Of a stretch of 64,000 bases of DNA, positions 7,120 through 16,081 are shown one piece after another. The DNA lies in contig NZ_AJGU01000009.1 in assembly GCF_000260795.1 (NCBI RefSeq), forward strand, positions 1 to 64,000, given 5' to 3'. The translations under genes and the position numbers were made by a program. The stretch is from Treponema sp. JC4. GTDB taxonomy: Bacteria; Spirochaetota; Spirochaetia; Treponematales; Treponemataceae. The notes beneath the pieces were generated by a model. That model was not told the origin of the DNA. It was given only the letters and a program-made list of their open reading frames with translations, and ran no database searches. Within the stretch, counting starts at the first letter, position 1; each line of letters starts with the position of its first letter.

Positions 7120-8652
7120 TTACAACCTTTGCAGGGCTTTCTCTAATATAGTAATCAGCTCGGAATAATCACGGCGGACAACCTTGGTGCTGGCAGTTGT
7201 AATGTGCTCCAGTTCTGCATGAAAAAGCCGGTCTTTACCGGGAACTGGCATAAAAAGAATGTCGTTACGCACATAATAATGCTCTATGCAACCGCGGGGA
7301 AGAATATAAACCCTGGCAGCCTCGGCAGCGGCAAGAATGAATGAATAAAGATTCTTGATGATAGGAAGTGTCTGGGCATTTGCCTTTGAAAGATATTTTT
7401 CCAGTTCCGGAGTATAAAGTAAAATTCCCTGCAAAAGCACCGTCTTAAAAGTATCAACACTTTCTACATTCACATGCTTTGTTCTGAGGGCTTCAAGCTT
7501 TTCGATATAAAGGGAAAGTTTTTTAGGTGACTGCTCGTCCTTTGAAAGAATCTCTTTTCCGATTGATGTAAGGTAGCGTTCCAGCCTGAAAATCAGTTTT
7601 TCAAGCGTTATAGTGTGATTAAGCTCTTTAGGACTGAAAATTGTCTCATAAAAAGACAGCTGACGATCCTGCTGCTTTGAAAGCCACTGCTCTACCCTTT
7701 CATCTTTACAGAAAACATCACGAAGCTTTCCGCTGAATAAAGAATCCAGATCTGTAATGATGCGGCCGTTAGTTCCCAAAAGAGAACAGACCTTACAGAA
7801 AACGCCCAGCTCGTCCTTTCCGCCCACATCAATAATTCCCGTTCCTGCCGAAGAGTATTCATCTTCTATAAAAGGCAGAAGATTTGTGAACATCTGCTGG
7901 TCTGTGTAGCCTTCCACAAAAATCTGATTATCAGAAAAGAAAAACTGCTTGTGATAGGTGTTGAAGCGGGGCAAAAAGCGGCGGAACAAATCATCATCAC
8001 TTTCGGAAAGACTTTCGATATGGGTCGGCTCGCTGTTTGTGTGGCAGGCAATTACGCCAAGAAGGTCTTCAGAAGTACGCAGATCGATAAAATAAGGCGA
8101 ATGAGAAATTAAAAAGAAGAGTCTTTTGCGGTGACGGGCAGCAACCTTACGGAGTTCATTCATAAAAAACTGCTGGAACTGGGGATGCAGGTGCAGTTCA
8201 GGCTCATCAAAGAAAATTGCGTCATTTGAATTATTGTAAAGATTAACCAGCAGGATGATTATTTCCTTAAGGCCGTGACATTCCACCGAGTTCAAATCAT
8301 ATTCGACATTCCAGGCACGGTTTGTAACAACGGGAATAAAGGTTCCGTCAATGTCATCTACAAACTGAATGGTTTTTCTGAACATACCGGAAAGCACTGT
8401 TTCAACTTTTCCGCGGATTCTTTCGTCTTTACGTAGAACTTCGACCGCCTTCTGATGATTTTTTGTTCCCGGCTGTAAAAAGTGCACCTTATAGCCGGCA
8501 GCAGAAAAAGTTGAAGAAATTTCCTGAGCAAGGAGGGTTTTTCCGCTTCCGTTTGGACCAACAATCAGGTTGATCTGAGGCCATTCTGATTTTCTAAAAA
8601 CTGCCTTTCCCCAGAGGAAGGGTAGTTTTACTTTTACATCAAGATGAAGCAT
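7120..8652 (-). CDS. OLD-family ATP-dependent nuclease-like protein (AAA ATPase plus TOPRIM)
   Basis: A 510-residue protein with an ABC-type ATPase domain and a C-terminal TOPRIM domain, the arrangement of OLD nucleases. Walker A GPNGSGKT is at 32-39, Walker B AIFFDEPELHLHPQ at about 145-157, and the switch histidine is in LISHSP (H184). The TOPRIM glutamate is in VEGYTD (E247) and the DxD pair in ITDLDS (D301, D303), so both activities look intact. It stands alone: no UvrD-like helicase partner is adjacent, so it is not a Gabija pair but resembles class 1 OLD proteins. Such proteins act in phage defence or DNA repair; the role here is inferred. Repeat A2 follows its stop codon. Confidence 0.82.
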   Translation of the reverse strand: MLHLDVKVKLPFLWGKAVFRKSEWPQINLIVGPNGSGKTLLAQEISSTFSAAGYKVHFLQPGTKNHQKAVEVLRKDERIRGKVETVLSGMFRKTIQFVDDIDGTFIPVVTNRAWNVEYDLNSVECHGLKEIIILLVNLYNNSNDAIFFDEPELHLHPQFQQFFMNELRKVAARHRKRLFFLISHSPYFIDLRTSEDLLGVIACHTNSEPTHIESLSESDDDLFRRFLPRFNTYHKQFFFSDNQIFVEGYTDQQMFTNLLPFIEDEYSSAGTGIIDVGGKDELGVFCKVCSLLGTNGRIITDLDSLFSGKLRDVFCKDERVEQWLSKQQDRQLSFYETIFSPKELNHTITLEKLIFRLERYLTSIGKEILSKDEQSPKKLSLYIEKLEALRTKHVNVESVDTFKTVLLQGILLYTPELEKYLSKANAQTLPIIKNLYSFILAAAEAARVYILPRGCIEHYYVRNDILFMPVPGKDRLFHAELEHITTASTKVVRRDYSELITILEKALQRL

Positions 8653-8690
8653 TTCTTATTTTATAATAAGCCCGAAAAGCTGCAAAATCA

Positions 8691-8719
8691 ATGACAGTTT
8701 TTCTGTAATTTGCTAGAAT
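8691..8719 (+). promoter_or_regulatory. Promoter of the thioesterase gene, leaderless type
   Basis: ATGACA (8691-8696), 17 bases, extended TGC-TAGAAT (8711-8719). The start codon begins 8 bases after the -10 box, so the transcript would start at or within two bases of ATG. There is no ribosome binding site. Confidence 0.65.
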
Positions 8720-8727
8720 TATTTTAT

Positions 8728-9135
8728 ATGAAAGTAACAACACAAATTGAAGTGCGCTCCTATGAGCTTGATTCTTACAACCATGTAAACAACGCAGTTT
8801 ATCAGAATTATCTTGAACACGCGCGCATGGATTTCTTAAATAAAATCGGATTCCGTTATAACGACTGTTTTAATGCCGGATATATTCTTCCTATAACCCA
8901 CATCGACATCTGTTACAAGGCAATGGCGGTTTTAGGAGACACTCTTTATATTGAAAGCTGCCCTACCCTGCTCAAGACCGTACACGGCGCTTTTCATCAG
9001 ACAATTAAAAAGGCAGACGGAACTGTTTGTGTTGAAGCTGATGTAGAATGGTGCATCGTAAGAAAAGATGACGGACACCCGACAAAACTGCCGGATGAGT
9101 TTATGGTAGAAGGCTTAAAACCGGAAACAAACTAA
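8728..9135 (+). CDS. Acyl-CoA thioesterase, 4HBT/YbgC-like hotdog fold
   Basis: A 135-residue single-domain protein that should hydrolyse an acyl-CoA or acyl-ACP thioester. It shows the 4HBT signature YELDSYNHVNNAVYQNYLEHAR near residues 13-34, whose DSYNHVNN segment holds the catalytic Asp/Asn position and the conserved His. Length is normal for YbgC-like proteins. The ATG at 8728 is chosen because it directly follows a promoter; an in-frame TTG at 8710 lies upstream of the -10 box. The DtxR-like gene follows after 19 bases. The substrate is unknown. Confidence 0.85.
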   Translation: MKVTTQIEVRSYELDSYNHVNNAVYQNYLEHARMDFLNKIGFRYNDCFNAGYILPITHIDICYKAMAVLGDTLYIESCPTLLKTVHGAFHQTIKKADGTVCVEADVEWCIVRKDDGHPTKLPDEFMVEGLKPETN

Positions 9136-9154
9136 TTTAACACAGAGGTATAAT

Positions 9155-9526
9155 ATGCAAATTCGAGAATCAGCAGAAATGTATCTTGAAACAATTTTGG
9201 TTCTCTCTGAAAAAGGCAACGTCCGCTCAATTGATATTGCACGTGAAATGAATTTCTCCCGCCCATCTGTAAGCGTAACTGTTCACAATCTTGAAAACGA
9301 GCATTACATAAAAATTGCAGATAACGGAAACATTACTCTTGAAGAAAAAGGCCGCGAAATTGCAGAACGCATTTACGAACGCCACCGGGTTCTTACAGCA
9401 GTCCTTACAAATATCGGAGTACCTGAAGAAATTGCCGAAAACGATGCCTGCAAAATGGAACACGTAATCAGCGAAGAAACTTTTAACTGCATCAAAAAGC
9501 ACGTAGAAGAAGCTCACTGCCTGTAA
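9155..9526 (+). CDS. Short DtxR/MntR-family metal-dependent transcriptional regulator
   Basis: This 123-residue protein has an N-terminal winged helix (residues 1-60, with the SRPSVSVTVHNLE recognition region) and a metal-binding/dimerisation domain with the family pattern ERHRVLTAVLTNIGV and KMEHVIS. It lacks the C-terminal SH3-like domain, like MntR. It probably represses metal-uptake genes when Mn2+ or Fe2+ is bound. AGAGG precedes the ATG. It follows the thioesterase by 19 bases, probably in one transcript. No target operator is evident nearby. Confidence 0.85.
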   Translation: MQIRESAEMYLETILVLSEKGNVRSIDIAREMNFSRPSVSVTVHNLENEHYIKIADNGNITLEEKGREIAERIYERHRVLTAVLTNIGVPEEIAENDACKMEHVISEETFNCIKKHVEEAHCL

Positions 9527-9535
9527 ATCTTGATT

Positions 9536-11580
9536 TTAGATTTCTTCCAGTTCTTCTACATCATCAATACCATCAATTGCTTCTATGTCTTTTAAGAATT
9601 CATTTTCTGAAGCCGGGGCTTTTTCTTCTTCTGTGAGATTTTTGGAATTTTCCTTCATTACGGCAATAAAATCATCTTTTGGAATTGGTTTTGAAAAATA
9701 AAAGCCCTGAAGATAATCGCAGCCAAGTTCTGTAAGCCAGTCTGCCTGCTCTTTTGTTTCAACACCTTCTGCAAGTACAGACATTTCAAGCGCCTTAATC
9801 ATTTTGATTGTATAAGCAAGGGCGGTTGCGGCACGTTTATCCTTGTGGGCAGCCCAGACAATATACTTATCGATTTTCACCATCTTGAAAGGAAGGCTAA
9901 GAAGATAATTCATATTTGAATAGCCGGAACCGTAATCATCAAGAGAAAGTTCTATGCCGGCTTTAGAAAGGCGTTCCATGTTTTTTAAGAGTATCGCAGG
10001 CGTATGGGCAACCGCAGTTTCTGTAATTTCAAGATTAATTATAGAAGAAGGAAGCTTATAGAGGCTCTTTATTGTCAGAATCTGGTCTGCAAGAATTTCC
10101 TGCATGCACTGGGCAACAGAAAGATTAATATCAACTTTTTCAATTCCAAGTTCCCGGGTATTAATTGAAGAGAGGGTTTTACAAACCGATTCAAAAACAA
10201 ACTCGCCTATTCGTAAAATTGTTCCGTTTTTTCGGAAATAGGAATAAAATCCTCCGGCGATATAAATTCCCCATTAGCATCCCGCAGTCTGATTAAGGCT
10301 TCAGCTCCAATAAGGCGCTTTTTTTGAGTTGAATAAAGAGGCTGATAATAAACTTCAAAACGTCCTTCGCTCATACCGCCGCGCAAAACACGTTCAATAT
10401 AGGCAGTGCGTTTTTTTTCTTCGATATCAATTTCATGGGCAAAAACTACGCCCAGTTTATAGCGGTCATCATTTGTAACAAAATTGATTATATCAAGGGT
10501 ATCTTCGGCAGACTGGGCATCTTTTGGACAGTCAATTATACAAAGTCGGGAATAAAGCTTAATTTCAACCGTGTCTTTTATCCAGGGCTGGCGGAAACGG
10601 TTCTGGATTTTACTAATAATTTCCTGACGTTCACTTTCGCCAAGGCTTTTATAAACGATTGCAAAAAGGCCGCGGTCAAGATTGTAAATCATTCCACCCG
10701 AAAAATTATGCTTAAGGAAATCTGCAATATCTGTATAAAGCCTGTTTACCTGGGCAAAGCCAAAGGTGTGAGATAAAAAAGGCACATCATCAATAATAAT
10801 GGCAAGGCAGACATAAGGAGTTTCTGTTGCAAACTTATACTGCATCAGTTTTATGAAGGCATTCTGATTGTAAAGGCCGGTAAGATAATCGATAAAATCC
10901 TCTGGCTTTTGTATGTAAAAGAGAAAGGCCATTGTGGCAACAGCAATTCCAAAGGATTCTATCAAAAGACTTTCAAATGTAAGCTGAAGGGCAACGGAAA
11001 GAACGACAATTCCCGCGTAAATCAAAAACATCACGATTTTCTGTCTTTCTATGCGTTTCCAGTTTACAAAAAGATTAACAATAGAATAAATCAGATAGTA
11101 GGCAACAATTACGTGAAGGATGAAAAACCAGATATTATTTGAACGGTGATATAGATTGAATTCATCAAAATAAAAAAGAATTACATGAGAGCCGGAAAGA
11201 AGAGGCGTAAGCCAGACAAGAGAAATGGCGGCAATCCAGGGAAGAAAAATGGCAAGACGGAAAAAAGTCTTCTGTTTTCTTGTCGGCGGAATAGATCTTT
11301 CTACGATTGAATAGGAATATGCCGCCCATATCATGGCAAGGGAATCTGACCCCGTAAAATAAAGGCAGTTTGTCAGCCACAAAAGCCAGCGGGGAAGATA
11401 AATTGCATATGTGGTGAAAACAACGGAAACAAAATCCAGGACTGTAACAGTAAAGGAAGTGATAATTAAAAAATAGAAAATTTTATTCTGCAAATTAGGA
11501 ATCGGGCGGTTTTTATGGAAAAACCACATGACAAGTATGCCTAAGAAAAAAGCCGCAATGTCAAATTCCAGAAAATGCAT
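9536..11580 (-). pseudogene. Membrane GGDEF/EAL protein (c-di-GMP phosphodiesterase), apparent one-base frameshift
   Basis: Two adjacent frames form one protein of about 680 residues. The first (11580-10207) holds an N-terminal domain of about seven membrane segments (1-230), a degenerate GGDEF domain (GGDEF site reads NLDRGLF) and the start of an EAL domain with AEALIR. The second frame carries the rest: NLEITETAV, LDDYGSGYSN, KIDKYIV and AEGVET. The link is restored by one extra A in the six-A run at 10227-10232 (coding strand), giving EKNGTILRIGEFVFESVC. All EAL catalytic motifs are present, so the intact protein should degrade c-di-GMP. A leaderless promoter precedes ATG 11580. Whether the shift is a sequencing error, slippage or true inactivation is open. 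Confidence 0.8.
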
Positions 11581-11586
11581 GCTTTA

Positions 11587-11615
11587 ATGATAAACCTGAA
11601 TTCTCTGTTTGTCTA
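11587..11615 (-). promoter_or_regulatory. Promoter of the GGDEF/EAL gene, leaderless type
   Basis: On the minus strand TAGACA (11615-11610), 17 bases, TATCAT (11592-11587), then 6 bases to the ATG at 11580. No ribosome binding site. Confidence 0.6.
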
Positions 11616-11638
11616 AAATTTTCGTCTAAGCCCCTAAA

Positions 11639-12567
11639 CTAGCCCAGTTTTTCTTCCAGTTCTGCCAGAGTAATTACCTGAAGTCCTCGTTTTTCAACCT
11701 TTGCGACAAGGTTTTCATTCAGTTCCGCTTTATTTTCTACGTCAAAAACACAAAGTCCGCTTCCGGTGCAGTGTTCATGAACAATACCGCCGTTATCATA
11801 AATGCGTTTTACAAGTTCAAAAGCGTAATCCACATCCTTGAGTACATGACCGTCAAGCTCAATGTGGATGCCAAGAACTCCCTTGTGGCGCGGCATAGGA
11901 TTTTTCTTATTATAAAGACGTTTGATTTTTTCCTGCATTTCCTTGCGGTAAGCTCTTTCTTCTGCCGCAATAAGCATCTGTTCGCTGGAAATAAAAAAGT
12001 CCTTGTTTTCCTGCATTACCTCTTCGCAGGACTTTCCCTGCTCCATACAGAACTTTTTCATGCAGAGCATAGTCATCATTGCATCATCAACTGATTTATG
12101 ACTCTGAAACTTTGCAACATTAACTCCAAAAAACTCAGCCCATTCCTTGAGCTTGCGCTTTGTTTCATAATGTTTGTTCAAAAGCTTTTCAAGATCAAAG
12201 GCGCGGAAATTAATATCTGGAAGCTCGTAGCGCTCATTTGCACTGTTAACAAAACTTACGTCGTTACCAACTGCAAAGCCCGCTATAAAACGGTTCCCGG
12301 TTGTAAAAAGTTTTTTTATATCCTTATAATATGCCTCATAATTTGGTTTTGCACGGAAATAATCTTTTGAGTAGGCAAGATGACATTCATTTTTGGCAGA
12401 AAGCAGATACCAGTCAAAATCGCATTCAGGATTAATTACAACATCTTCACTTTCCATGACATTTAATTCGTCATCTGTAATAACATAACCAAGGGAACAG
12501 ATTTTTCCCACTCCCTCAAAAGTATTTGCACATTCGCAGTCAAAAAAACAAATTGCTTGTGGTTCAT
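11639..12567 (-). CDS. DEDDh 3'-5' exonuclease with C-terminal BRCT-like domain; start region frameshifted
   Basis: DnaQ/RNase T-like exonuclease: FFDCECAN supplies the DxE pair near the N terminus and HKSVDDAMMTML the HxxxxD motif of the DEDDh class. The last 85 residues look like a BRCT domain. The open frame extends to 12646, but that leader is implausible and overlaps the SulP start. If the seven-T run (12542-12548) had eight Ts, the gene would begin at ATG 12567 as MNHKQFVFFDCE, a normal start for this family. I give that start; the frame change is inferred. The role is probably DNA repair or end processing. Confidence 0.72.
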
Positions 12568-12598
12568 AAAATATAGAATACTGGATTTTTAAAAAGCA

Positions 12599-12607
12599 TG
12601 CTATAAT
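12599..12607 (+). promoter_or_regulatory. Extended -10 promoter of the SulP gene, leaderless type
   Basis: TGC-TATAAT (12599-12607) followed by 6 bases and ATG 12614. The -35 region is weak, which suits an extended -10. No ribosome binding site. Confidence 0.65.
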
Positions 12608-12613
12608 TCTTCT

Positions 12614-14650
12614 ATGAATATACCATCTAAAAAGGACTTTTTTCATGATGTATTTGTAGGCGTAATTATTGCCTTTGTTTCAATTCCAATCAGCATGGGC
12701 TACGCAACGGTAGCGGGACTGCCGGTGGTCTACGGACTCTACGGCTCTCTGCTTCCAATTTTGATTTTTGCTTTTGTAAGTTCAAGCCCGCGATTTGTAT
12801 TCGGGGTTGACGCGGCGCCCGCTGCCATTGTCGGTGGGATGATTGCCGCATGGGGGATAAACTCTGAGAGTGCCGCGGCAACAGCCATCATCCCTCTTAT
12901 TACGCTTTTTGTTGCCCTCTGGCTTGGCATTTTCTTTCTTTTGCGGGCGGACAGGATTATCAATTTTATTTCTGAGCCTGTGATGGGCGGTTTTATCAGC
13001 GGAATCTCAACGACAATTATTCTGATGCAGGTGCCTAAACTTTTTGGAGGCAGTGCAACCCATGGGGAAGCAGTTGAGCTTTTGCTGCATATTGTAAGGC
13101 AGGCGGAAACTTCTTTTAATCTGCCTTCCCTGGTACTGGGACTGGGCACGGTTTTGATTCTGCTTGTGACGAGGAAGCTTTGTCCAAAAATCCCTATGCA
13201 GCCGATTTTAATGTTTTTAGGAGCGGGCATTTTCTGGATTTTCGGAGACAGTCTTGGCGGGCTTGGAATTGCAACCTTGCCTGCCGTTACAAAGGGACTT
13301 CCACGCCTTTATCTTCCGGATTTCAGCCTTCTTCTTGCCCACCCCCGCGAACTGATTATTGATACAGCGGGCATCGCAATCGTAATTCTTTCGGAAACCC
13401 TTCTTGCTACCGAAAACCTTTCCAGAAAACACAAGGAAAAAATTATTGCCCGACGGGAAGTTGCCGCCTATGCTCTGGGAAACTTTTCTGCAGCCCTTAC
13501 CGGCACCTGCCCTATCAACGGAAGTATTTCCCGCTCTGGAATTGCAGACCAGCTTGGCGTAAAAAGTCAGATTATGAGCGTAACAGCCAGCGTGACTATG
13601 GCCCTGATTCTGCTTTTGGGAACAGGTTTTATCAGCTATCTTCCGGTGCCGGTGCTTACAGGAATTGTGATTGCCGCCCTGGTTGGAACTCTGGAATTCC
13701 GTCTTGCCCATAAACTCAAGCACGTAGACCGGCAGGAATTCTTTATTTTTTACGCTGCCTTTTTTGCAGTTTTAATTTTTGGAACAATTTACGGCGTTGT
13801 TGTCGGCGTTATTCTTGCAACCGTTACCTTTATTCTCCGCCTTTCAAAGCCTGCCAGCGATTTTCTTGGCATTGTACCGGGAATCAAGGGCTATTATTCA
13901 CTTACAAGGCGCAACAGCCAGGCAAAACCTCTTAAGGGCGTTGTAATATACAGATTTTCTGCCCCGCTTTTTTATGCGAATGTAGAAGGCTTTTGCCATG
14001 ATATCAGGAGGGCATGCGGGCTGGAAGCCCCGGCAGAGGTGGCAGTTAAGACCGGGCAGACAGCACTTACCGACCCGGGAAGCTGCCGCATAGAAGCGGT
14101 TCGCCTTGTTGTCGTAGATTCCAGCGGAATTAGCAGCGTAGACGGAACCGCATCAGAACGACTTCTTTCGCTTTACATAGAACTTCTTGAAGCGGGAATT
14201 AAACTTGTTCTTGCAGGCCACGTGGCCAGCGTAAATGACCAGCTTCGTGAATTTGGAGCCCGTGTCTTAATAGAAGAAAAAGCCGTTCGTCCGCGAATCT
14301 TATATGCCCTGCGGGATGCAGGCTTTACTCCGCCCTACACAGATGAAGATACAGAAATAATTCATTCTAAAGCCTATGATAGCCAGGAAAAAAATGAATA
14401 CAACAGATATACAGAACAGATTGCAGAAATAGAATGGGCATATGGAGAGGAAAGGGACGAAGCCCTTGCTGAGCTTGCAAAAAAAATGCCCCAGTCCGAA
14501 CAAAGCGAACTGGAGCAGGAAATCTACTTCGAAGAACTTGCCATGCTCAACCCGGAAATGGCTAAGCAGGTGGCAAGCATTATAAGTGAAATGGAGTCTA
14601 CATGTGAAAAAGCTTCCGGTCGCGAAACGCAGTTCAAAACCGCGCCATAA
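12614..14650 (+). CDS. SulP-family anion transporter with STAS domain
   Basis: A 678-residue membrane transporter of the SLC26/SulP family, which moves sulfate, bicarbonate or dicarboxylates. The first 430 residues hold the hydrophobic core, with the signature GYATVAGLPVVYGLYGSLLP near residues 28-47 and TGTCPINGSISRSG near 295. A cytoplasmic STAS domain follows (about 437-575, VVVDSSGISSVDG). The last 100 residues are charged and unrelated to the core. The last dozen codons and the stop lie inside repeat A3, so the repeat may have extended or altered the C terminus. The substrate is not predictable. Confidence 0.9.
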   Translation: MNIPSKKDFFHDVFVGVIIAFVSIPISMGYATVAGLPVVYGLYGSLLPILIFAFVSSSPRFVFGVDAAPAAIVGGMIAAWGINSESAAATAIIPLITLFVALWLGIFFLLRADRIINFISEPVMGGFISGISTTIILMQVPKLFGGSATHGEAVELLLHIVRQAETSFNLPSLVLGLGTVLILLVTRKLCPKIPMQPILMFLGAGIFWIFGDSLGGLGIATLPAVTKGLPRLYLPDFSLLLAHPRELIIDTAGIAIVILSETLLATENLSRKHKEKIIARREVAAYALGNFSAALTGTCPINGSISRSGIADQLGVKSQIMSVTASVTMALILLLGTGFISYLPVPVLTGIVIAALVGTLEFRLAHKLKHVDRQEFFIFYAAFFAVLIFGTIYGVVVGVILATVTFILRLSKPASDFLGIVPGIKGYYSLTRRNSQAKPLKGVVIYRFSAPLFYANVEGFCHDIRRACGLEAPAEVAVKTGQTALTDPGSCRIEAVRLVVVDSSGISSVDGTASERLLSLYIELLEAGIKLVLAGHVASVNDQLREFGARVLIEEKAVRPRILYALRDAGFTPPYTDEDTEIIHSKAYDSQEKNEYNRYTEQIAEIEWAYGEERDEALAELAKKMPQSEQSELEQEIYFEELAMLNPEMAKQVASIISEMESTCEKASGRETQFKTAP

Positions 14651-14755
14651 GGCGCTACATGCTGGTTGCGGCAAAGAAACTATTTGACCGGTCGCTTCCG
14701 CGACCTCCACAACCAGAATGTTTTTGCCCTGCCTTCCGCTCCCTCGCGCTTTTTC
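14606..14755. repeat. Structured intergenic repeat, family A, copy 3 (overlaps the SulP 3' end)
   Basis: Bounded by GAAAAAGC (14606-14613) and GCTTTTTC (14748-14755). Pairs: GCGCC-ATAA-GGCGC (14642-14655), CTGGTTG (14662-14668)/CAACCAG (14710-14716), GGTCGC-TTCC-GCGACC (14690-14705). The SulP stop codon lies in the ATAA loop. It sits between the convergent ends of the SulP gene and leuB. Confidence 0.8.
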
Positions 14756-14767
14756 AAAGTGCAACTT

Positions 14768-15859
14768 TTACTTCAGGTGCTCAACGACCAGCTTACCCAT
14801 TTCCTTAGTACCAACGAGTTTTCCGGCAGCTTTAACTGCGTCGCGGTCAGCACCGGCGATATCGCCTGTTCTGTAGCCCTCGTTCAAAACTTCCTGAACG
14901 GCATTTTCAATTGATTTTGCTTCTTCTTCAAGCTTGAAGTCGTAGCGGAGCATCATTGCGGCAGAAAGAATTGTTGCAAGAGGGTTAGCAAGGTCTTTAC
15001 CTGCAATATCAGGAGCAGAACCGTGAATTGGCTCGTAAAGTCCAGGGCCTTTTCCATTACCCAAAGAAGCAGAAGCCAGCATACCAATAGAACCTGTAAT
15101 CTGCGAAGCTTCATCAGAAAGGATATCGCCGAACATGTTAGAAGTTGCAATAACGTCAAACTGTTTAGGATTGCGGACAAGCTGCATAGCGGCATTGTCG
15201 ATGTAGAGGTAGTTGAGTTCAACATCTGGATATTCAGGTTTTACGCTTTCTGCAACTGAACGCCAGAGACGGCTTGTGTTCAAAATGTTAGCCTTATCAA
15301 CAACAGTCAAAATCTTGCGGCGGCCTTTAGCAGCTTCAAAACCAATGCGGACAATGCGCTCAATTTCTTCCCATGAATATTTTTCAGTATCGTAAGCAGA
15401 ACGTCCGTCAGAAGCAAATCCGCGGTCACCAAAGTAAATACCACCAGTAAGTTCGCGAACAATCAAAATATCCAGACCATCACCAACGATTTCATCTTTA
15501 AGAGGACATGCAGCCTTAAGCTGAGGGAACATAACAGCAGGACGAAGGTTAGCATAAACTTTCATGCCGCCGCGAAGTCCAAGCAAAGCCTTTTCAGGGC
15601 GGATAGAAGGATCAACGTTATCCCATTTTGGACCGCCTACTGCACCAAGCAAAACAGAGTCAGCACGCAGACAGATATCAAGCTGATCCTTTGGAAGCGG
15701 ATTCTTGAACATATCAATAGCGCGGCCGCCGGCAATTACATCCTTATAAATCCATGTATGATTATATTTTTTTGCAATAGCGTTAAGAACGTTTACAGCC
15801 TCAGCTACAACGTCCGGTCCAATTCCGTCACCAGGAATAAGGGCAATAGTCTTTTCCAT
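14768..15859 (-). CDS. leuB: 3-isopropylmalate dehydrogenase
   Basis: Oxidises and decarboxylates 3-isopropylmalate in leucine synthesis and, in organisms with CimA, erythro-3-methylmalate in isoleucine synthesis. At 363 residues it has the usual length. It shows [17 protein letters not shown] at the N terminus, the substrate arginines in the [11 protein letters not shown] region, [29 protein letters not shown] and [22 protein letters not shown] 15859 has a GGGAG ribosome binding site 8 bases upstream; the longer frame starting at 15886 has none. leuC and leuD are not in the window. It is separated from cimA by a GC-rich repeat and a terminator. Confidence 0.95.
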   Translation of the reverse strand: MEKTIALIPGDGIGPDVVAEAVNVLNAIAKKYNHTWIYKDVIAGGRAIDMFKNPLPKDQLDICLRADSVLLGAVGGPKWDNVDPSIRPEKALLGLRGGMKVYANLRPAVMFPQLKAACPLKDEIVGDGLDILIVRELTGGIYFGDRGFASDGRSAYDTEKYSWEEIERIVRIGFEAAKGRRKILTVVDKANILNTSRLWRSVAESVKPEYPDVELNYLYIDNAAMQLVRNPKQFDVIATSNMFGDILSDEASQITGSIGMLASASLGNGKGPGLYEPIHGSAPDIAGKDLANPLATILSAAMMLRYDFKLEEEAKSIENAVQEVLNEGYRTGDIAGADRDAVKAAGKLVGTKEMGKLVVEHLK

Positions 15860-15954
15860 AAGTACAACTCCCACTCTGCGCGCCACTTTCCGCCCGCAAA
15901 GTTTAATAATATTTAATTCTCTTTAGTTATACTTAAGAAACAAATTAAAGTCAA

Positions 15955-16036
15955 GATGAAGGGCGGAGCCCTGCCCTACGCTCGCACTTCGTTACTCGCT
16001 ACCCCACCCAGCGGGGGATACCCCCGCAACGCCCCC
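15955..16036. repeat. GC-rich foldback element between leuB and cimA
   Basis: About 80 bases of alternating G and C runs in AT-rich surroundings, including AGGGCGGAGCCCT (palindromic) and GCGGGGGATACCCCCGC (hairpin). It lies 3' of cimA, beyond its terminator. It shares a CGCTCGCAC block with the element at 32639-32758. Confidence 0.5.
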
Positions 16037-16037
16037 A

Positions 16038-16071
16038 TAAAAAAAATCCTGCGCCTTTACGCACAGGATTT
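16038..16071 (-). terminator. Intrinsic terminator of cimA
   Basis: AATCCTGCG (16045-16053) pairs with CGCACAGGATT (16060-16070), with an eight-T run following on the minus strand. It lies 12 bases after the cimA stop codon. Confidence 0.85.
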
Positions 16072-16081
16072 CATATAAATT

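Noticed and set aside
7120-8652. A Gabija (GajA-GajB) defence pair
   Set aside because: No UvrD-like helicase gene is adjacent on either side.
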